64,000 bases of DNA from Anaerofustis stercorihominis DSM 17244 (GCF_000154825.1 NZ_DS560015.1:606559-670558); one strand, 5' to 3'; shown: positions 19,272-28,399, counted from the first letter of the stretch. Numbers and translations are program-made. The notes: generated by a model from the letters alone, not told the origin.

Positions 19272-19474
19272 TAGAAAGGCGCTTATTTATAGCTTTACAA
19301 ATATTGTCTTATTTGTGAACCTATATGAAAGCACCACATTAAAAAGTTGATTTAATATCATTATTATATAATATAGGAAAGATTACATGATTTCTTCTTT
19401 ATTATTATTTTATCTTATTCATTTGATTTCCAAACAAAATATTATATTTAAACGAGCCGAACAGATAACGTATT

Positions 19475-20413
19475 TTATAGGTTTTCATCAATAAAATTCA
19501 AAATATTTTCATGAAGCTGTTTTAGTGCAGTTTCTTCAACAGGATAGTGGCTACCGTCCTGCAAAATACTTATTTTCATATCCGCTTTTTTTATCCTATC
19601 CAAGAAAGGTTTACTCAAACATAAAGGCGTCCATTTATCTTTCTCCGGCTGAGTCAGTAAAATCGGACAGATATCAAAGTCTTCGGGAGATATTTCCGGT
19701 TCATACTGCATATAAGAATAAATAAACTTCATCGGAACTTTGTTACCTGCGGAGGAGCTATCTTTAAGTAATTCCTTCAGACACTATTCATTATTACACA
19801 GAGCGGACATCTTTGAACAAACCGACATTTTCATCTTTAATCCGCCAAATCCCAGCTTTACCGACATTCCCGCAAGAGGAGTCCCAAGGTATGCCCAAAA
19901 AGCATTGTTCGTAGTTGCTCGTCTAACTTCTTTACTTTTTTGGTCGAGAAAAGTCATACCTATGATACCTTTGATGTTGTGATTTTTGCAGGCAATATGA
20001 TATGTTTCCATACCTCCCGCGGAAAGCCCGTAAAGGGAAATAGGACGGTCATCTTTTTTCAGTTCATGATTTATATAATCACTTCCAAGCTCTACCCAGT
20101 CTTCATAACCGATCACCGTATTTTTATTTACTTTTGTAACGCCGTATAAGGGCATATCTATTGCGATAACTTCATATCCGTCTATTGCAAGAGGTCTGCC
20201 GATTATCGTAGACATCTGACGACCGTTGGTACCAACACCATGAAATAAGATTATCTTGGCCTTTGCATCTTTATTCCTGAATGTATCCAAATGCACATCG
20301 TTTCCTCTCCAGTCCCAATGTTCTTCCTTAGGTAAAGGCTCTTCGTTAAAATGATATTCTTTTGGAAGAAAAGACATTATTTTTTCCCAATTATCTTGAT
20401 TTGTATAGTTCAT
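19475..20413 (-). pseudogene. Alpha/beta hydrolase interrupted by an in-frame TAG
   Basis: One reading frame of about 312 codons, broken by a single TAG at 19784-19786; no shift is needed to join the halves. The N-terminal part has IILFHGVGTNGR (oxyanion-hole HG) and the nucleophile elbow LYGLSAGG; the C-terminal part, after CLKELLKDSSSAGNKVPMKF, has QDGSHYP with the likely catalytic His. The truncated 209-aa form lacks that His, so it should be inactive unless the TAG is read through. The start chosen at 20413 follows AGAGGTGTAAAT. It lies 80 bases downstream of an arsR gene with a matching operator. Confidence 0.8.
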
Positions 20414-20436
20414 ATTTACACCTCTTGATTTTATAA

Positions 20437-20452
20437 GTTTAAACATATAAAC
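20437..20452. promoter_or_regulatory. Putative ArsR operator ahead of the hydrolase
   Basis: The 16-mer GTTTAAACATATAAAC is the exact reverse complement of the site ahead of arsR (20826-20841). It sits 24-39 bases before the hydrolase start. Confidence 0.6.
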
Positions 20453-20493
20453 TTAATATCCGTTATAAAACGCCACCTAAGTGACGCTTTATT

Positions 20494-20805
20494 TTATTTC
20501 ATTTGTTCTATATCCGTCTCGATTGAATCCGTTAATTTTTTTAAAAGCATTAACGCAGGTTTTAAATTTACTCTGTAATACCTCTCCTTGCCGTCTTGCC
20601 TGACCGTGACCAAATCAGCATCCAATAATAACTTCAAATGATGAGAAACAGCCGGGCGGGATAAAGAAAGTTTGTCTGTAAGCACAGTAACGCTTAATTC
20701 CCGATTATCAAATAAAAGCTGAGTTATTTCCTGGCGCCTCTTGTCCTGAAGCATTGAGAATATGGGAGCACATTTCTCCATATATTCCATTGTTTGTTTA
20801 CTCAT
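20494..20805 (-). CDS. ArsR-family transcriptional repressor
   Basis: 103 aa winged helix protein. Recognition helix region SLSRPAVSHHLKLLLDADLV and wing VRQDGKERYYRV are typical ArsR. No metal-binding CxC motif is seen in the helix (it reads ELSVTVLTDKL), so the ligand is not predictable and may not be a metal. Start after GGGGAGAAATTT. It probably represses itself and the hydrolase through the shared 16-mer. Confidence 0.9.
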   Translation of the reverse strand: MSKQTMEYMEKCAPIFSMLQDKRRQEITQLLFDNRELSVTVLTDKLSLSRPAVSHHLKLLLDADLVTVRQDGKERYYRVNLKPALMLLKKLTDSIETDIEQMK

Positions 20806-20825
20806 AAATTTCTCCCCAATATCAT

Positions 20826-20841
20826 GTTTATATGTTTAAAC
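20826..20841. promoter_or_regulatory. Putative ArsR operator ahead of arsR
   Basis: GTTTATATGTTTAAAC, overlapping the longer palindrome ATATGTTTAAACATAT, lies about 20 bases upstream of the arsR start. Confidence 0.6.
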
Positions 20842-21034
20842 ATATATTACTATTTTTTCTAATATATTTCAATACTTAATATAATAAATTTTAAATAACT
20901 ACAGATTTATTAACTATAATCAGATAAAAATGGACTATAAAGTGAAAAGGACTAAAAAATGCTTTTAACATTTTTTATTTTACTTGGATTACATTCAAAA
21001 ATAAAAAAGGTATGTAAAACATACCTCCGATATT

Positions 21035-21589
21035 CTATATTACCCCCGCCAGCGGACCGTAAAACAAATATCCCAAAAATCCGGATATTATAATAAGGAC
21101 AATGGGGTGCATTTCTTTGAATTTAAGCTTTAATAAGAGCACTACAGCTAAAATCATCAGCCCCGTATAGTTGGTAAGCTTTCCCTTCAATATGAATACA
21201 GAAGCAAAAATCGTCATTGCCGATGCGGCTATGGTCCCGACGACAGCCGGTCTAAGCCCCGCAAGCACCGCCTGCACATATTTGTTATCCTGAAAATTAA
21301 AGAAAAATTTACTTATCAGGATTATTATTATAAATGAGGGCAAAACCACACCCAGCGTGGCACTGAACGCCCCGATGAGGCTGCTGTGGTCGAAGCCTAT
21401 GAAGGTAGCTATATTTATCGCAAAAGGTCCCGGAGTGGATTCGCTTATGCCTATAAAGTCGATGATCTCTCCGACTGTCGCCCAGCCGTGTGAAAGGACT
21501 TCGGTCTTTATAAGAGGTATCATTGCATAACCCCCGCCGAAAGTGAACAGTCCTATTTTAAAGAAGACAATAAATAATTCCATTACCAT
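21035..21589 (-). CDS. chrA: Chromate transporter-type membrane protein, half 2
   Basis: 184 aa single CHR domain: FKIGLFTFGGGYAMIPLIKTEV, then SESTPGPFAINIATFIG, then hydrophobic spans to the end. CHR proteins extrude or import chromate-like anions; short CHR proteins work as pairs in Bacillus (ChrS/ChrC type). It overlaps the first half by one base (TAATG), so translation is coupled. The true substrate is unknown. Confidence 0.88.
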   Translation of the reverse strand: MVMELFIVFFKIGLFTFGGGYAMIPLIKTEVLSHGWATVGEIIDFIGISESTPGPFAINIATFIGFDHSSLIGAFSATLGVVLPSFIIIILISKFFFNFQDNKYVQAVLAGLRPAVVGTIAASAMTIFASVFILKGKLTNYTGLMILAVVLLLKLKFKEMHPIVLIIISGFLGYLFYGPLAGVI

Positions 21590-22143
21590 TACATATCCCC
21601 TCCCTTGATGATATTAAACCCATGAAATATCACTCCGAGAAGTGCGCATGCGATAAGGACATAAATGACGTTTATACTTGTAAATGCGGTTATGAGAAGT
21701 GAAGCAAAAAGCAGTATCATATTGAAATAATCCTTCTTTATGGGTTTTCCCAGCTTTAAAGCCGCTTCCAAAATCAGCACGATAACTCCCGCCTTTACTC
21801 CCGCAAATACGTTATTAACGATGATATTATCTTTGAACATATTAAAAATAATAGAAACTCCGATTATTATAAAAAAAGAAGGGACGACAACTCCGAGGGT
21901 GGCGAGGACTGAACCCCATACCCCTCCGATTTTATATCCCACGAATGTGGCACAATTGATTGCAAGAGGTCCCGGGGTACTTTGAGATATCGCCGTTATA
22001 TCCAGCATCTCGTTTTCGTCTATCCATTTTTTCTTCTCCACGACTTCTTTTTGAAGCAGGGGTATCATTGCATAACCTCCGCCGAAGGTAAAAGCTCCGA
22101 TGTTGGCGAAGGTAATAAATAAATCCAAGTCTTTGTTTTTCAA
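21589..22143 (-). CDS. chrA: Chromate transporter-type membrane protein, half 1
   Basis: 184 aa single CHR domain with TFANIGAFTFGGGYAMIPLL and SQSTPGPLAINCATFVG, paralogous to the following gene. TTG start after GGGGAGAAGAAC. Two short CHR genes with a one-base overlap presumably form the antiparallel heterodimer seen in short-chain CHR pairs. Confidence 0.88.
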   Translation of the reverse strand: MKNKDLDLFITFANIGAFTFGGGYAMIPLLQKEVVEKKKWIDENEMLDITAISQSTPGPLAINCATFVGYKIGGVWGSVLATLGVVVPSFFIIIGVSIIFNMFKDNIIVNNVFAGVKAGVIVLILEAALKLGKPIKKDYFNMILLFASLLITAFTSINVIYVLIACALLGVIFHGFNIIKGGDM

Positions 22144-22471
22144 GTTCTTCTCCCCATATTAATTAAATCAATAAAATAGATTGGTTTTAACCTATTTATA
22201 ATAAATTTTATTCTTGATATTTTTGACCTTTGATATGATGTATATACCCTATATCAAATAACTTAATGCTCTTTATCATAAGTCAATCAATATCTTTACA
22301 ACACCATAAATACGTTTTTGATATTATACCATAAACTGCCATATTTACCCTCATATATAAGAAAATTTACTTTTCTTTTACACTGATATATATACGTATC
22401 ACTTATATATACTTCTTGATTTTTATTCTTCAAGGCTCGAAATATTTTTAACTTAATAAACTTATATATAA

Positions 22472-22512
22472 CAAAAAAATCCCGCCCCATATTATTTAAA
22501 CATAAGGCGGGA
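22472..22512 (-). terminator. Terminator downstream of the two-component kinase and its repeat
   Basis: Minus strand CCCGCC..GGCGGG stem followed by ATTTTTTTG. It lies some 460 bases past the kinase stop, beyond a repeat element, so it ends read-through from the kinase. Confidence 0.6.
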
Positions 22513-22589
22513 TAACTTTAATTGAAATAAAAACTTTATATTTATTAAAAGATAATAACTCTTTCGAAACATTATAACTATCGTTAAGA

Positions 22590-22978
22590 GCGGTTTTTTA
22601 TCCGTTATGTGACTGACTCAAAACTCCAAAGGAGTTTTGAAAATTTTATCTTTGGTTAAGCTTTCACTGAACAAAGTTCAGAGGTCAGCATGATTTCTTT
22701 GGTTTGATGAAGCGAATACCGTTTATGGTAATTTGCGAATGTACATAAAACCATACTAAAATCCTGCTAAATCAAATTTACTCATGTTATTCGGGCTAAT
22801 GCTTGAATAACTTTTGTTAAATTTATCTGCTCTGATAAACAGTGAATAGTCAAATCCGACCGCCTTAAAGCTTTCGCTGCGAATGAATGGTATCCTTTAA
22901 TCCAAAAATTCGGACAAGGAAAATTTTGGCGGATTGCAGGGGCAACCTCTGCATTTGAGGTAAGGGGCAAAGCCCCTA
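22590..22978. repeat. Mosaic palindromic repeat at the 3' end of the sensor kinase gene
   Basis: Ends in the hairpin AAGGGGCAAAGCCCCTAA (about 22961-22979), whose TAG, read on the minus strand, is the kinase stop. Inside are GTGACTGACTCAAAACTCC with GGAGTTTTGA (the arm seen also at 48650 and 60010) and a GTCAAATCCGACC block. It includes a diverged segment TTTACTCATGTTATTCGGG shared in part with 3060 and 27700. Confidence 0.8.
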
Positions 22979-25111
22979 ATTGTTTGTATTTTTACGAAAT
23001 ACGATTATAGCTTTAAACAGATCCCCGTCTATATCGATCTTGAAACTTCCGCCCTGTGCTTCAACGTAGCTTTTTACTATTGCAAGACCTATGCCGCTTC
23101 CGCTTTCATGTCTTGACTTATCTCCTCTTACAAACCTTTCGACTATCTCTTCGCTGGTAAAGTTCATCTGAGAGGCTGAAATATTCTTTATTTCCACCAT
23201 GACATCTTCTTCGCTTTCTATTATATCTATATATACTCTTGTGGAAGGAAGAGCATACTTTGCCACGTTATTAAACAGATTTTCAAATATCCTGTAGGTC
23301 TTGTCTCCGTCAAGCATCAGCGCTATTTCACTGTTTGCCGACGTCATTATCATTTCAAGTCCTCTGGAATTAAGTACTTCAAAACATTCGTCTTTTGTCT
23401 GTTCTATCAATTGTATAAGATTTAGTTCCATTAAATCCAAATTGATATTCCCGCTGTTTACTTTGCTTACCTCAAACAAATCTTCTATCAGCGTACTTAA
23501 TCTATCGATGTACTGATTTAAAGTCTCGGTGTACTCTTTTCTTGTTTCTTCGTCAATACTATCCTGCTGTAACAGCTCAACATAGTTCTTTATCCCGGTG
23601 AGAGGAGTCTTTAAATCGTGAGAAACGTTGCTTATAAGTTCGGTCCTCATATTCTGAGACTTGGTTTCTTCCCTTACCGCTTCTTCAAATCCGGTTTTGA
23701 TATTCCTAAATTCATCTTTTAAGGAATTGAATACACCCACATCCTCGGTTATCTCATCGTTAAAGTTCCCTTTTGCCAAGTTTTCCACAGACACGAGCAA
23801 AACATCGTAATCCGCTTTTATCTTGTCGACTTTTTCTTTTACCCATAAGTATGAAACGACAGCATATATAATGGCGAGGAATATACCAAACCACCAAAGA
23901 CATATCATTATAAGTATCACCAATGTATTTATAAGGGCATATTTCATTATCGTCCTATTTATATTATCGGATAAATCCACATTGCCGAGTTTATTGATAC
24001 CCCCTTTGATATTCCTGCATAAATCGCCTATCAAAGTGTCGTCCCTCAGAAAACGCCAGATACCGTCAACTACTATATATTTTACGTCATAACAGCCTAT
24101 GCCGATAACAAGGAAAGTCAAAGCCCATATTACCATATTGCATAGGACAACTATAAAGTTAGCAAAAGTAAATCCCAATGTATCGACAAGATTTAAGAAC
24201 ACCCCATTTATGGTATATCCCGATACTATCAAGCATCCCATACACCCAAGAGTTATGGCAGTCGCTGTAAAGCCTATATTGATTTCTCCTCTGAGTTTTC
24301 TGAATGAAGAAAAAGGAGTTACTTCGTCTTCTATGCTCTTAGGGTAAAATAGTATAAATAATGCGATTATAAAACTTCCGAACATCAATGCCGCCGCAGA
24401 AAAAGCATTATAATTTTCCCAGCTGTTTAAGTAATAATAAACCATGCCCCCGTTATCTTTTACATTTTTGGGAACAGAGTAAGCTATAGATACGTTATCG
24501 GGAGTATTTATTTTTATCTGATCCTGAGGAACGCTGACGCCGTTAATATAAAATCTGTCACTTCCGTCTTCCCCTCCGGAATAACCGACATCAAGAGAAT
24601 TTTCAAAGAAAGACATAAAGTCAAACCCGTCATAATCACCTTTATATAAAGATTCTATATCCTTAAGTTCCCCTTTTGCATCGTAATATAGAGTACCGTA
24701 GAATATACTCTTATTCTTTACATCTTTATCAAATATGTTATTCTTTAGATATTTACTCTTAACCGTCTTCTTTGTTTTTGTATTCTTTATTTCATATAAA
24801 AAATTACTGTCATTTTCAAGCACATTAAGAGAACTTGACATATTTTCTTCAAGATTTTCCGTCAGCTGTTCCCTGATGTCTTTCGGTACATCTTTGCCGA
24901 AAGACAGGATTTGATAGCTCGGATCAGCTTCTTTTGCCTTGGCAAGGGTAAAATATTTCATTTCACTGTTTAAATGATTTATTATAATATTTTCGTTATG
25001 ATTGAATTTTCCCTCTACATTATCGTATAAACTTACCACCATACCGCTTAAGAATATGATGAGCGCCATAAATGATATAAAAAACGTCCGCTTCTTATTT
25101 ATTTTGTTCAT
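22976..25111 (-). CDS. Membrane sensor histidine kinase
   Basis: About 711 aa. TM1 near residues 10-30, a long extracytoplasmic region to about 235, then several spans (about 235-420), a HAMP-like linker, HisKA with SNVSHDLKTPLTGIKNY (about 490) and HATPase_c ending GSGIGLAIVKSYVEAQGG. The start chosen is ATG 25111, which has AGGTGA five bases ahead; a GTG nine bases upstream abuts the regulator's stop. Partner of the OmpR-type regulator immediately upstream. The multi-span middle is unusual for a simple two-TM sensor. Its TAG stop belongs to a repeat hairpin. Confidence 0.93.
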   Translation of the reverse strand: MNKINKKRTFFISFMALIIFLSGMVVSLYDNVEGKFNHNENIIINHLNSEMKYFTLAKAKEADPSYQILSFGKDVPKDIREQLTENLEENMSSSLNVLENDSNFLYEIKNTKTKKTVKSKYLKNNIFDKDVKNKSIFYGTLYYDAKGELKDIESLYKGDYDGFDFMSFFENSLDVGYSGGEDGSDRFYINGVSVPQDQIKINTPDNVSIAYSVPKNVKDNGGMVYYYLNSWENYNAFSAAALMFGSFIIALFILFYPKSIEDEVTPFSSFRKLRGEINIGFTATAITLGCMGCLIVSGYTINGVFLNLVDTLGFTFANFIVVLCNMVIWALTFLVIGIGCYDVKYIVVDGIWRFLRDDTLIGDLCRNIKGGINKLGNVDLSDNINRTIMKYALINTLVILIMICLWWFGIFLAIIYAVVSYLWVKEKVDKIKADYDVLLVSVENLAKGNFNDEITEDVGVFNSLKDEFRNIKTGFEEAVREETKSQNMRTELISNVSHDLKTPLTGIKNYVELLQQDSIDEETRKEYTETLNQYIDRLSTLIEDLFEVSKVNSGNINLDLMELNLIQLIEQTKDECFEVLNSRGLEMIMTSANSEIALMLDGDKTYRIFENLFNNVAKYALPSTRVYIDIIESEEDVMVEIKNISASQMNFTSEEIVERFVRGDKSRHESGSGIGLAIVKSYVEAQGGSFKIDIDGDLFKAIIVFRKNTNN

Positions 25112-25120
25112 TTTATTCAC

Positions 25121-25831
25121 CTACATCTTTTCCATTTTATACCCTATCCCCCATACTACTTTTATATAGTGAGGTTTCTTGGGATTTACTTCTATCTTTT
25201 CTCTCAGTTTTCTTATATGGACCATTATGGTCTCTGTATTTATCGCCTTTTCATTCCATACCTGTTCATAAATCTGCTCGGAAGAGTACACCCTTCCCGG
25301 AGTCTTTATAAGTAACCTTAATATCTGATATTCCTTTGCGGTAAGCTTTACTTTGTTACCGTCAACAGTCACTTCTTTTGTGTCATCGTCAAGTTCGAGA
25401 CCTCCAACGACATATCTGTTGGAATTTTCCTCTTCTTTTATAGAACTATGTTTAAGATTTAAAATCTGATCATATCTTCTTATTTGAGAATTTACCCTTG
25501 CGATAAGCTCCATTGAAGCAAAAGGCTTTGTGACATAATCGTCCGCACCTATATTAAGCCCCGTTATCTTATCTATATCTTCGGATTTGGCACTTAAGAA
25601 TATAACGGGTATATCGTAAGTTTCTCTTAGTCTCATCGTCATTGTGATACCGTCCATTACGGGCATCATTATATCGACTATGGCAAGATGTATATCTTCC
25701 CTATTCAAAACCTCCAAGCCTTCTTTTCCGTTTTCGGCTTCGAATACGTTATATCCCTGATTATTCAAATAAATCTTAATGGCATCTCTTATGCCTTTTT
25801 CGTCTTCAACTATCAATATATTATGCTGCAT
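25121..25831 (-). CDS. OmpR/PhoB-family response regulator
   Basis: 236 aa. Receiver with acidic pair EDE near residue 10, phospho-acceptor in AIVDIMMPVMDG (about 54), Thr/Ser and Lys switch at FLSAKSED and TKPF; C-terminal winged helix with LTAKEYQILRLL and TIMVHIRKLREKIE. Start after AAAGAGGACTTTTAA. First gene of a regulator-kinase operon; targets are not visible, though the convergent neighbours are cell-envelope genes. Confidence 0.95.
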   Translation of the reverse strand: MQHNILIVEDEKGIRDAIKIYLNNQGYNVFEAENGKEGLEVLNREDIHLAIVDIMMPVMDGITMTMRLRETYDIPVIFLSAKSEDIDKITGLNIGADDYVTKPFASMELIARVNSQIRRYDQILNLKHSSIKEEENSNRYVVGGLELDDDTKEVTVDGNKVKLTAKEYQILRLLIKTPGRVYSSEQIYEQVWNEKAINTETIMVHIRKLREKIEVNPKKPHYIKVVWGIGYKMEKM

Positions 25832-25879
25832 TTAAAAGTCCTCTTTTCATATAATTACCTCTATTCTATAATAATCTTA

Positions 25880-26533
25880 TCAGCAATTGGAAGAACTATT
25901 TAACTTTTTATAGTAAAAAAATCCTGCTGTCACTATAATGACAGTTATGATCCCTATTATACCTGCAAGTATATACTGCTGATTTTTTATTGAACCCGTT
26001 ATAAAAGTGGAAGTGACGATACTCGGTATCCTTCCGATCGTAGTGATAGCAAGCCATTTATACAGCCTTACATTTGTAAGAGATACGAGATAAGTCATTA
26101 CGTCTTTGGGAGTACCGGGGATTAGGAATAAAACAAATACCCAGTAAAGACCTTTTTTCTTCTCGAAAGTCTTTTTCACTTCTTCTACTTTCTCTTCTTT
26201 GAACATCATGGTTATTATCTTATTGCCGAAAATCTTTACCAGATAATAAACGATTATCGTTCCTATAAAAGAACCGACCATACATACTGCCGTCCCCCAA
26301 AGGGAACCGAACATATACCCCGCCGCAAGCTCCAAAGGTTCACCGGGTATGAAAGCGATGAATATCTGTATCGTTATAAGAGATATCATCAAAAGTTCTT
26401 TAAGTCCGTGAGGCAGATTTGAAATCCACTTTATTATTTTTTCCAGGTCAAGGCTCAATATCACTCCCAAACCTATAAGCGTGATGAGTGCAATGACCGA
26501 CGCTATTATTATCGTTTTTTTCTTGTTTTTCAT
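25880..26533 (-). CDS. TVP38/TMEM64 (SNARE-associated, VTT) family membrane protein
   Basis: 217 aa, several spans. VTT-type core: FIAFIPGEPLELAAGYMFG followed by GTAVCMVGSFIGTIIVYYLV, and FLIPGTPKDVMTYLVSL. Family members are likely lipid scramblases or flippases in membrane homeostasis; the substrate here is not known. It starts four bases after the stop of the preceding gene, so the two are coupled. Confidence 0.88.
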   Translation of the reverse strand: MKNKKKTIIIASVIALITLIGLGVILSLDLEKIIKWISNLPHGLKELLMISLITIQIFIAFIPGEPLELAAGYMFGSLWGTAVCMVGSFIGTIIVYYLVKIFGNKIITMMFKEEKVEEVKKTFEKKKGLYWVFVLFLIPGTPKDVMTYLVSLTNVRLYKWLAITTIGRIPSIVTSTFITGSIKNQQYILAGIIGIITVIIVTAGFFYYKKLNSSSNC

Positions 26534-26537
26534 TTTT

Positions 26538-27140
26538 CTATACCGGTTCGTATATATCGCTTAAATATGAATAGCCGAGATCATCTTTATTATATAATCT
26601 GCTTAGCTCATATACATTCCCTTCAAATTCTAAATCAAAATCTTTCATTGCTGAAAGTTCATAAGGACGGATATGTTTCGGAGATTTAAAAATATCTATA
26701 ACTCCGTTACTGCTTAGAAGTTCGCTAACGAATTCGGAGCAGAATTTATGATATTTTCTGTTAAGAGTAATATTTCCGTTACATAACATTACACCTAAAA
26801 TATCATATTTATAATCAAGTCTTTCCTCATACATTTTAGACAAATGGTTCGATATACTTTCATACTGACTTTCATTTATTTCTATAGATACGATTTTTAT
26901 TTTAATATCCTGATTTTTTTCATACAATCCTTTAAAAGGACTTTCTTTTGTAAATCTGGCGGGAAGCATGAAGTTTGGATTTCTTCTGCCGAAGGCATAA
27001 AAAGTATCGAAAGTATCGTCCAAAGAAATCGCCACATGAGTGTAATCTTCCTTTGTCCTTTTATATATCGCTTTGGAAAGAAGCGTATTCGATCTTGAAA
27101 ACATAAGATAAATTTTATAAGTTTTGTCTTTTCTGTCCAT
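26538..27140 (-). CDS. Putative permuted NlpC/P60-type cysteine hydrolase
   Basis: 200 aa, no signal peptide. DYTHVAISLDDTFDTFYAFG gives a His followed by a strand, and HKFCSEFVSELLSSNGV gives a Cys at a helix start, the H...C order of circularly permuted papain-like proteins (YiiX/YebB, LRAT-like). The reaction is unknown; members act on peptidoglycan or lipid amides. Start after GAGGTGATGAT. Operon with the TVP38-type gene. The catalytic assignment is inference. Confidence 0.5.
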   Translation of the reverse strand: MDRKDKTYKIYLMFSRSNTLLSKAIYKRTKEDYTHVAISLDDTFDTFYAFGRRNPNFMLPARFTKESPFKGLYEKNQDIKIKIVSIEINESQYESISNHLSKMYEERLDYKYDILGVMLCNGNITLNRKYHKFCSEFVSELLSSNGVIDIFKSPKHIRPYELSAMKDFDLEFEGNVYELSRLYNKDDLGYSYLSDIYEPV

Positions 27141-27229
27141 ATCATCACCTCGATTTTTGTTTATTATAAAAATCGTTTCTTATTAAAAATAGTATAAAAA
27201 TCTTAATAATTTCTAAAATTTATGATTAA

Positions 27230-27440
27230 GGGCTGTCTGCCCTTATAAACCCATTGTAAGGGACTCCGTCCCCTAAGAACCCTGCCCTTTTTTGTCCGAA
27301 GAAACAAAAAAGGGGTAAAAATTCTTCCGCTCAAGCCGCGGAGGCTTAGCATTCGGCAAAAAGGATATTAAACTTACTGAAGTCATTCACCCGCATATTA
27401 CCTAAACGAGTTATTTACTTATTAGCAAATGAAAGCTTTC
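27230..27440. repeat. Mosaic repeat upstream of TA-like locus A
   Basis: Starts GGGCTGTCTGCCC, then GGGACTCCGTCCC, a CCCTTTTTTG..CAAAAAAGGGG palindrome, the CCGCGG block and the core TTCACCCGCATATTACC. Nearly the same series precedes TA-like locus B at 32462, so repeat and TA locus appear duplicated together. Confidence 0.85.
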
Positions 27441-27494
27441 AAATTATAAAAATGATATAACAAATTTTCGTCACATATAAAATAATTAGAATTG

Positions 27495-27523
27495 TTGACA
27501 ATAATGAAATTAAAGAATATAAT
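27495..27523 (+). promoter_or_regulatory. Consensus promoter of antisense RNA, locus A
   Basis: TTGACA, 17-base spacer, TATAAT: a perfect sigma-A promoter. Predicted +1 near 27530. Confidence 0.85.
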
Positions 27524-27529
27524 ATAAAC

Positions 27530-27620
27530 AAAGAAGGAGCCGTAGAGATGAAGGTAGCTTCCTCAGACAATTAAGTTATAAAATAACTATCCTGATTCGG
27601 CGTTAGGGTAGTTATTTTTT
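27530..27620 (+). ncRNA. Putative type I antitoxin RNA, locus A
   Basis: About 90 nt from the consensus promoter to a terminator (AATAACTA..TAGTTATT then TTTTTTT, 27582-27619). The 5' part GAAGGAGCC..GGTAGCTTCC can fold back. It also contains an ATG after AAGGAGCC with nine codons (MKVASSDN, stop at 27574); since locus B stops after five codons, it is probably not a selected peptide. It runs towards the toxin-like gene on the other strand. Confidence 0.65.
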
Positions 27621-27747
27621 TGACTATTCTAAGAATTCTTTAGAATTCTTATTGAATTTTAATTTATTAAAATTCAAGTATGTGTTTACACATATTAGAA
27701 TAACATGAGCAGATTCGCTTTAGCGATATTTGCGAATATAACCTATT

Positions 27748-27783
27748 TTATAGTTTATATACTTCTTTTAAAGTTATTTTCAT
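27748..27783 (-). pseudogene. Degenerate type I toxin gene, locus A
   Basis: ATG 27783 follows AGGAGGTGGTGCTT, a ribosome site nearly identical to locus B, but the frame stops after 11 codons (MKITLKEVYKL). Downstream sequence consists of palindromes and a repeat piece (GCGAATCTGCTCATG) rather than a hydrophobic peptide. The gene looks disrupted while both promoters stay intact. Confidence 0.5.
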
Positions 27784-27866
27784 AAGCACCACCTCCTATG
27801 TATTTTCAGCTTACGCTGAATATAAATGGAGAAAACCACCCGCACCTTATTCTACGGCTCGGTATT

Positions 27867-27895
27867 ATTATATACCACTTCGAATATTTGTTCAA
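27867..27895 (-). promoter_or_regulatory. Promoter of toxin mRNA, locus A
   Basis: Minus strand TTGAAC, 17-base spacer, TATAAT. The leader begins CCGAGCCGTAGAATAAGGTG, conserved with locus B. Confidence 0.8.
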
Positions 27896-27934
27896 TATTT
27901 ATGGCGAAAGTGGTCACTTTCTGTTCACAATAGT

Positions 27935-28060
27935 ATATAAGGGGTTCCACCCCTTTCACCCCGCGAAGTTTTTTCCGAAGCGAAAAAATTTCGAGAAAAA
28001 CGCTTCCACTGCGTGGAGCTAAAGCCTTCGGCAAAAGGGATATTAAACTTATTTTAATCT
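27935..28060. repeat. Partial mosaic repeat
   Basis: AAGGGGTTCCACCCCTTT hairpin, then AAAGTTTTTTCC..GCGAAAAAATTT and the AAAGCCTTCGGCAAAAGGGA block. Left half of the family only; it follows TA-like locus A. Confidence 0.8.
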
Positions 28061-28099
28061 TTCATATCCATATTAACTAAAAGAATAATATTCATAAAT

Positions 28100-28124
28100 A
28101 AAAAAACACCCTTTAGGAGTGTTT
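28100..28124 (-). terminator. Terminator of the XRE/DUF6809 operon
   Basis: Minus strand ACACTCC..GGGTGT stem followed by a T-run, just past the small gene's stop. Confidence 0.8.
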
Positions 28125-28399
28125 TATTTATCTTCTTCAAGTATATCCTTCATCATCTTTGCTCCAAGTTTAAAACCCACAATAAAATAATGAGAACAGT
28201 TAGCTAAATTATAATCAAGCCACTTTTTAGTCAATTCTTCAAATTCTTCCTCTTTTTCCTTTGATAAATCTTGACTGAAACTATTTTCATTTTTGAATAG
28301 AAGACTTCCTTTTAATAATACTTCATCGCTTAATTCGCTTTTGATATCCATAGGTTCTATATTCCCATAAAATAAATCTTCCAATACACCTTTTTTCAT
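28124..28399 (-). CDS. Small DUF6809-like protein
   Basis: 91 aa, acidic and helical: MKKGVLEDLFYGNIEPMDIK at the start, a charged middle (SKEKEEEFEELTKKW) and a C-terminal FIVGFKLGAKMMKDIL helix. This layout matches the DUF6809 proteins common in Clostridia, of unknown function, usually next to an XRE regulator as here. Good ribosome site AAAGGAGTAAGAA. Cotranscribed with the upstream regulator. Confidence 0.6.
   Translation of the reverse strand: MKKGVLEDLFYGNIEPMDIKSELSDEVLLKGSLLFKNENSFSQDLSKEKEEEFEELTKKWLDYNLANCSHYFIVGFKLGAKMMKDILEEDK

Noticed and set aside
22296..22490. 64-codon minus-strand frame (MGRDFFVIYKFIKLKIFRAL...)
   Set aside because: It starts inside the terminator stem at 22472-22512, has no ribosome site and has biased AT-driven composition.
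22782..22970. Minus-strand frame inside the repeat downstream of the sensor kinase
   Set aside because: Lies wholly within the repeat family and is not conserved among copies.
27548..27574. MKVASSDN mini-frame in the short RNA of locus A
   Set aside because: The matching frame in locus B stops after MKVAS, so the peptide is not conserved; the SD-like bases fit better as part of a 5' stem of the RNA.
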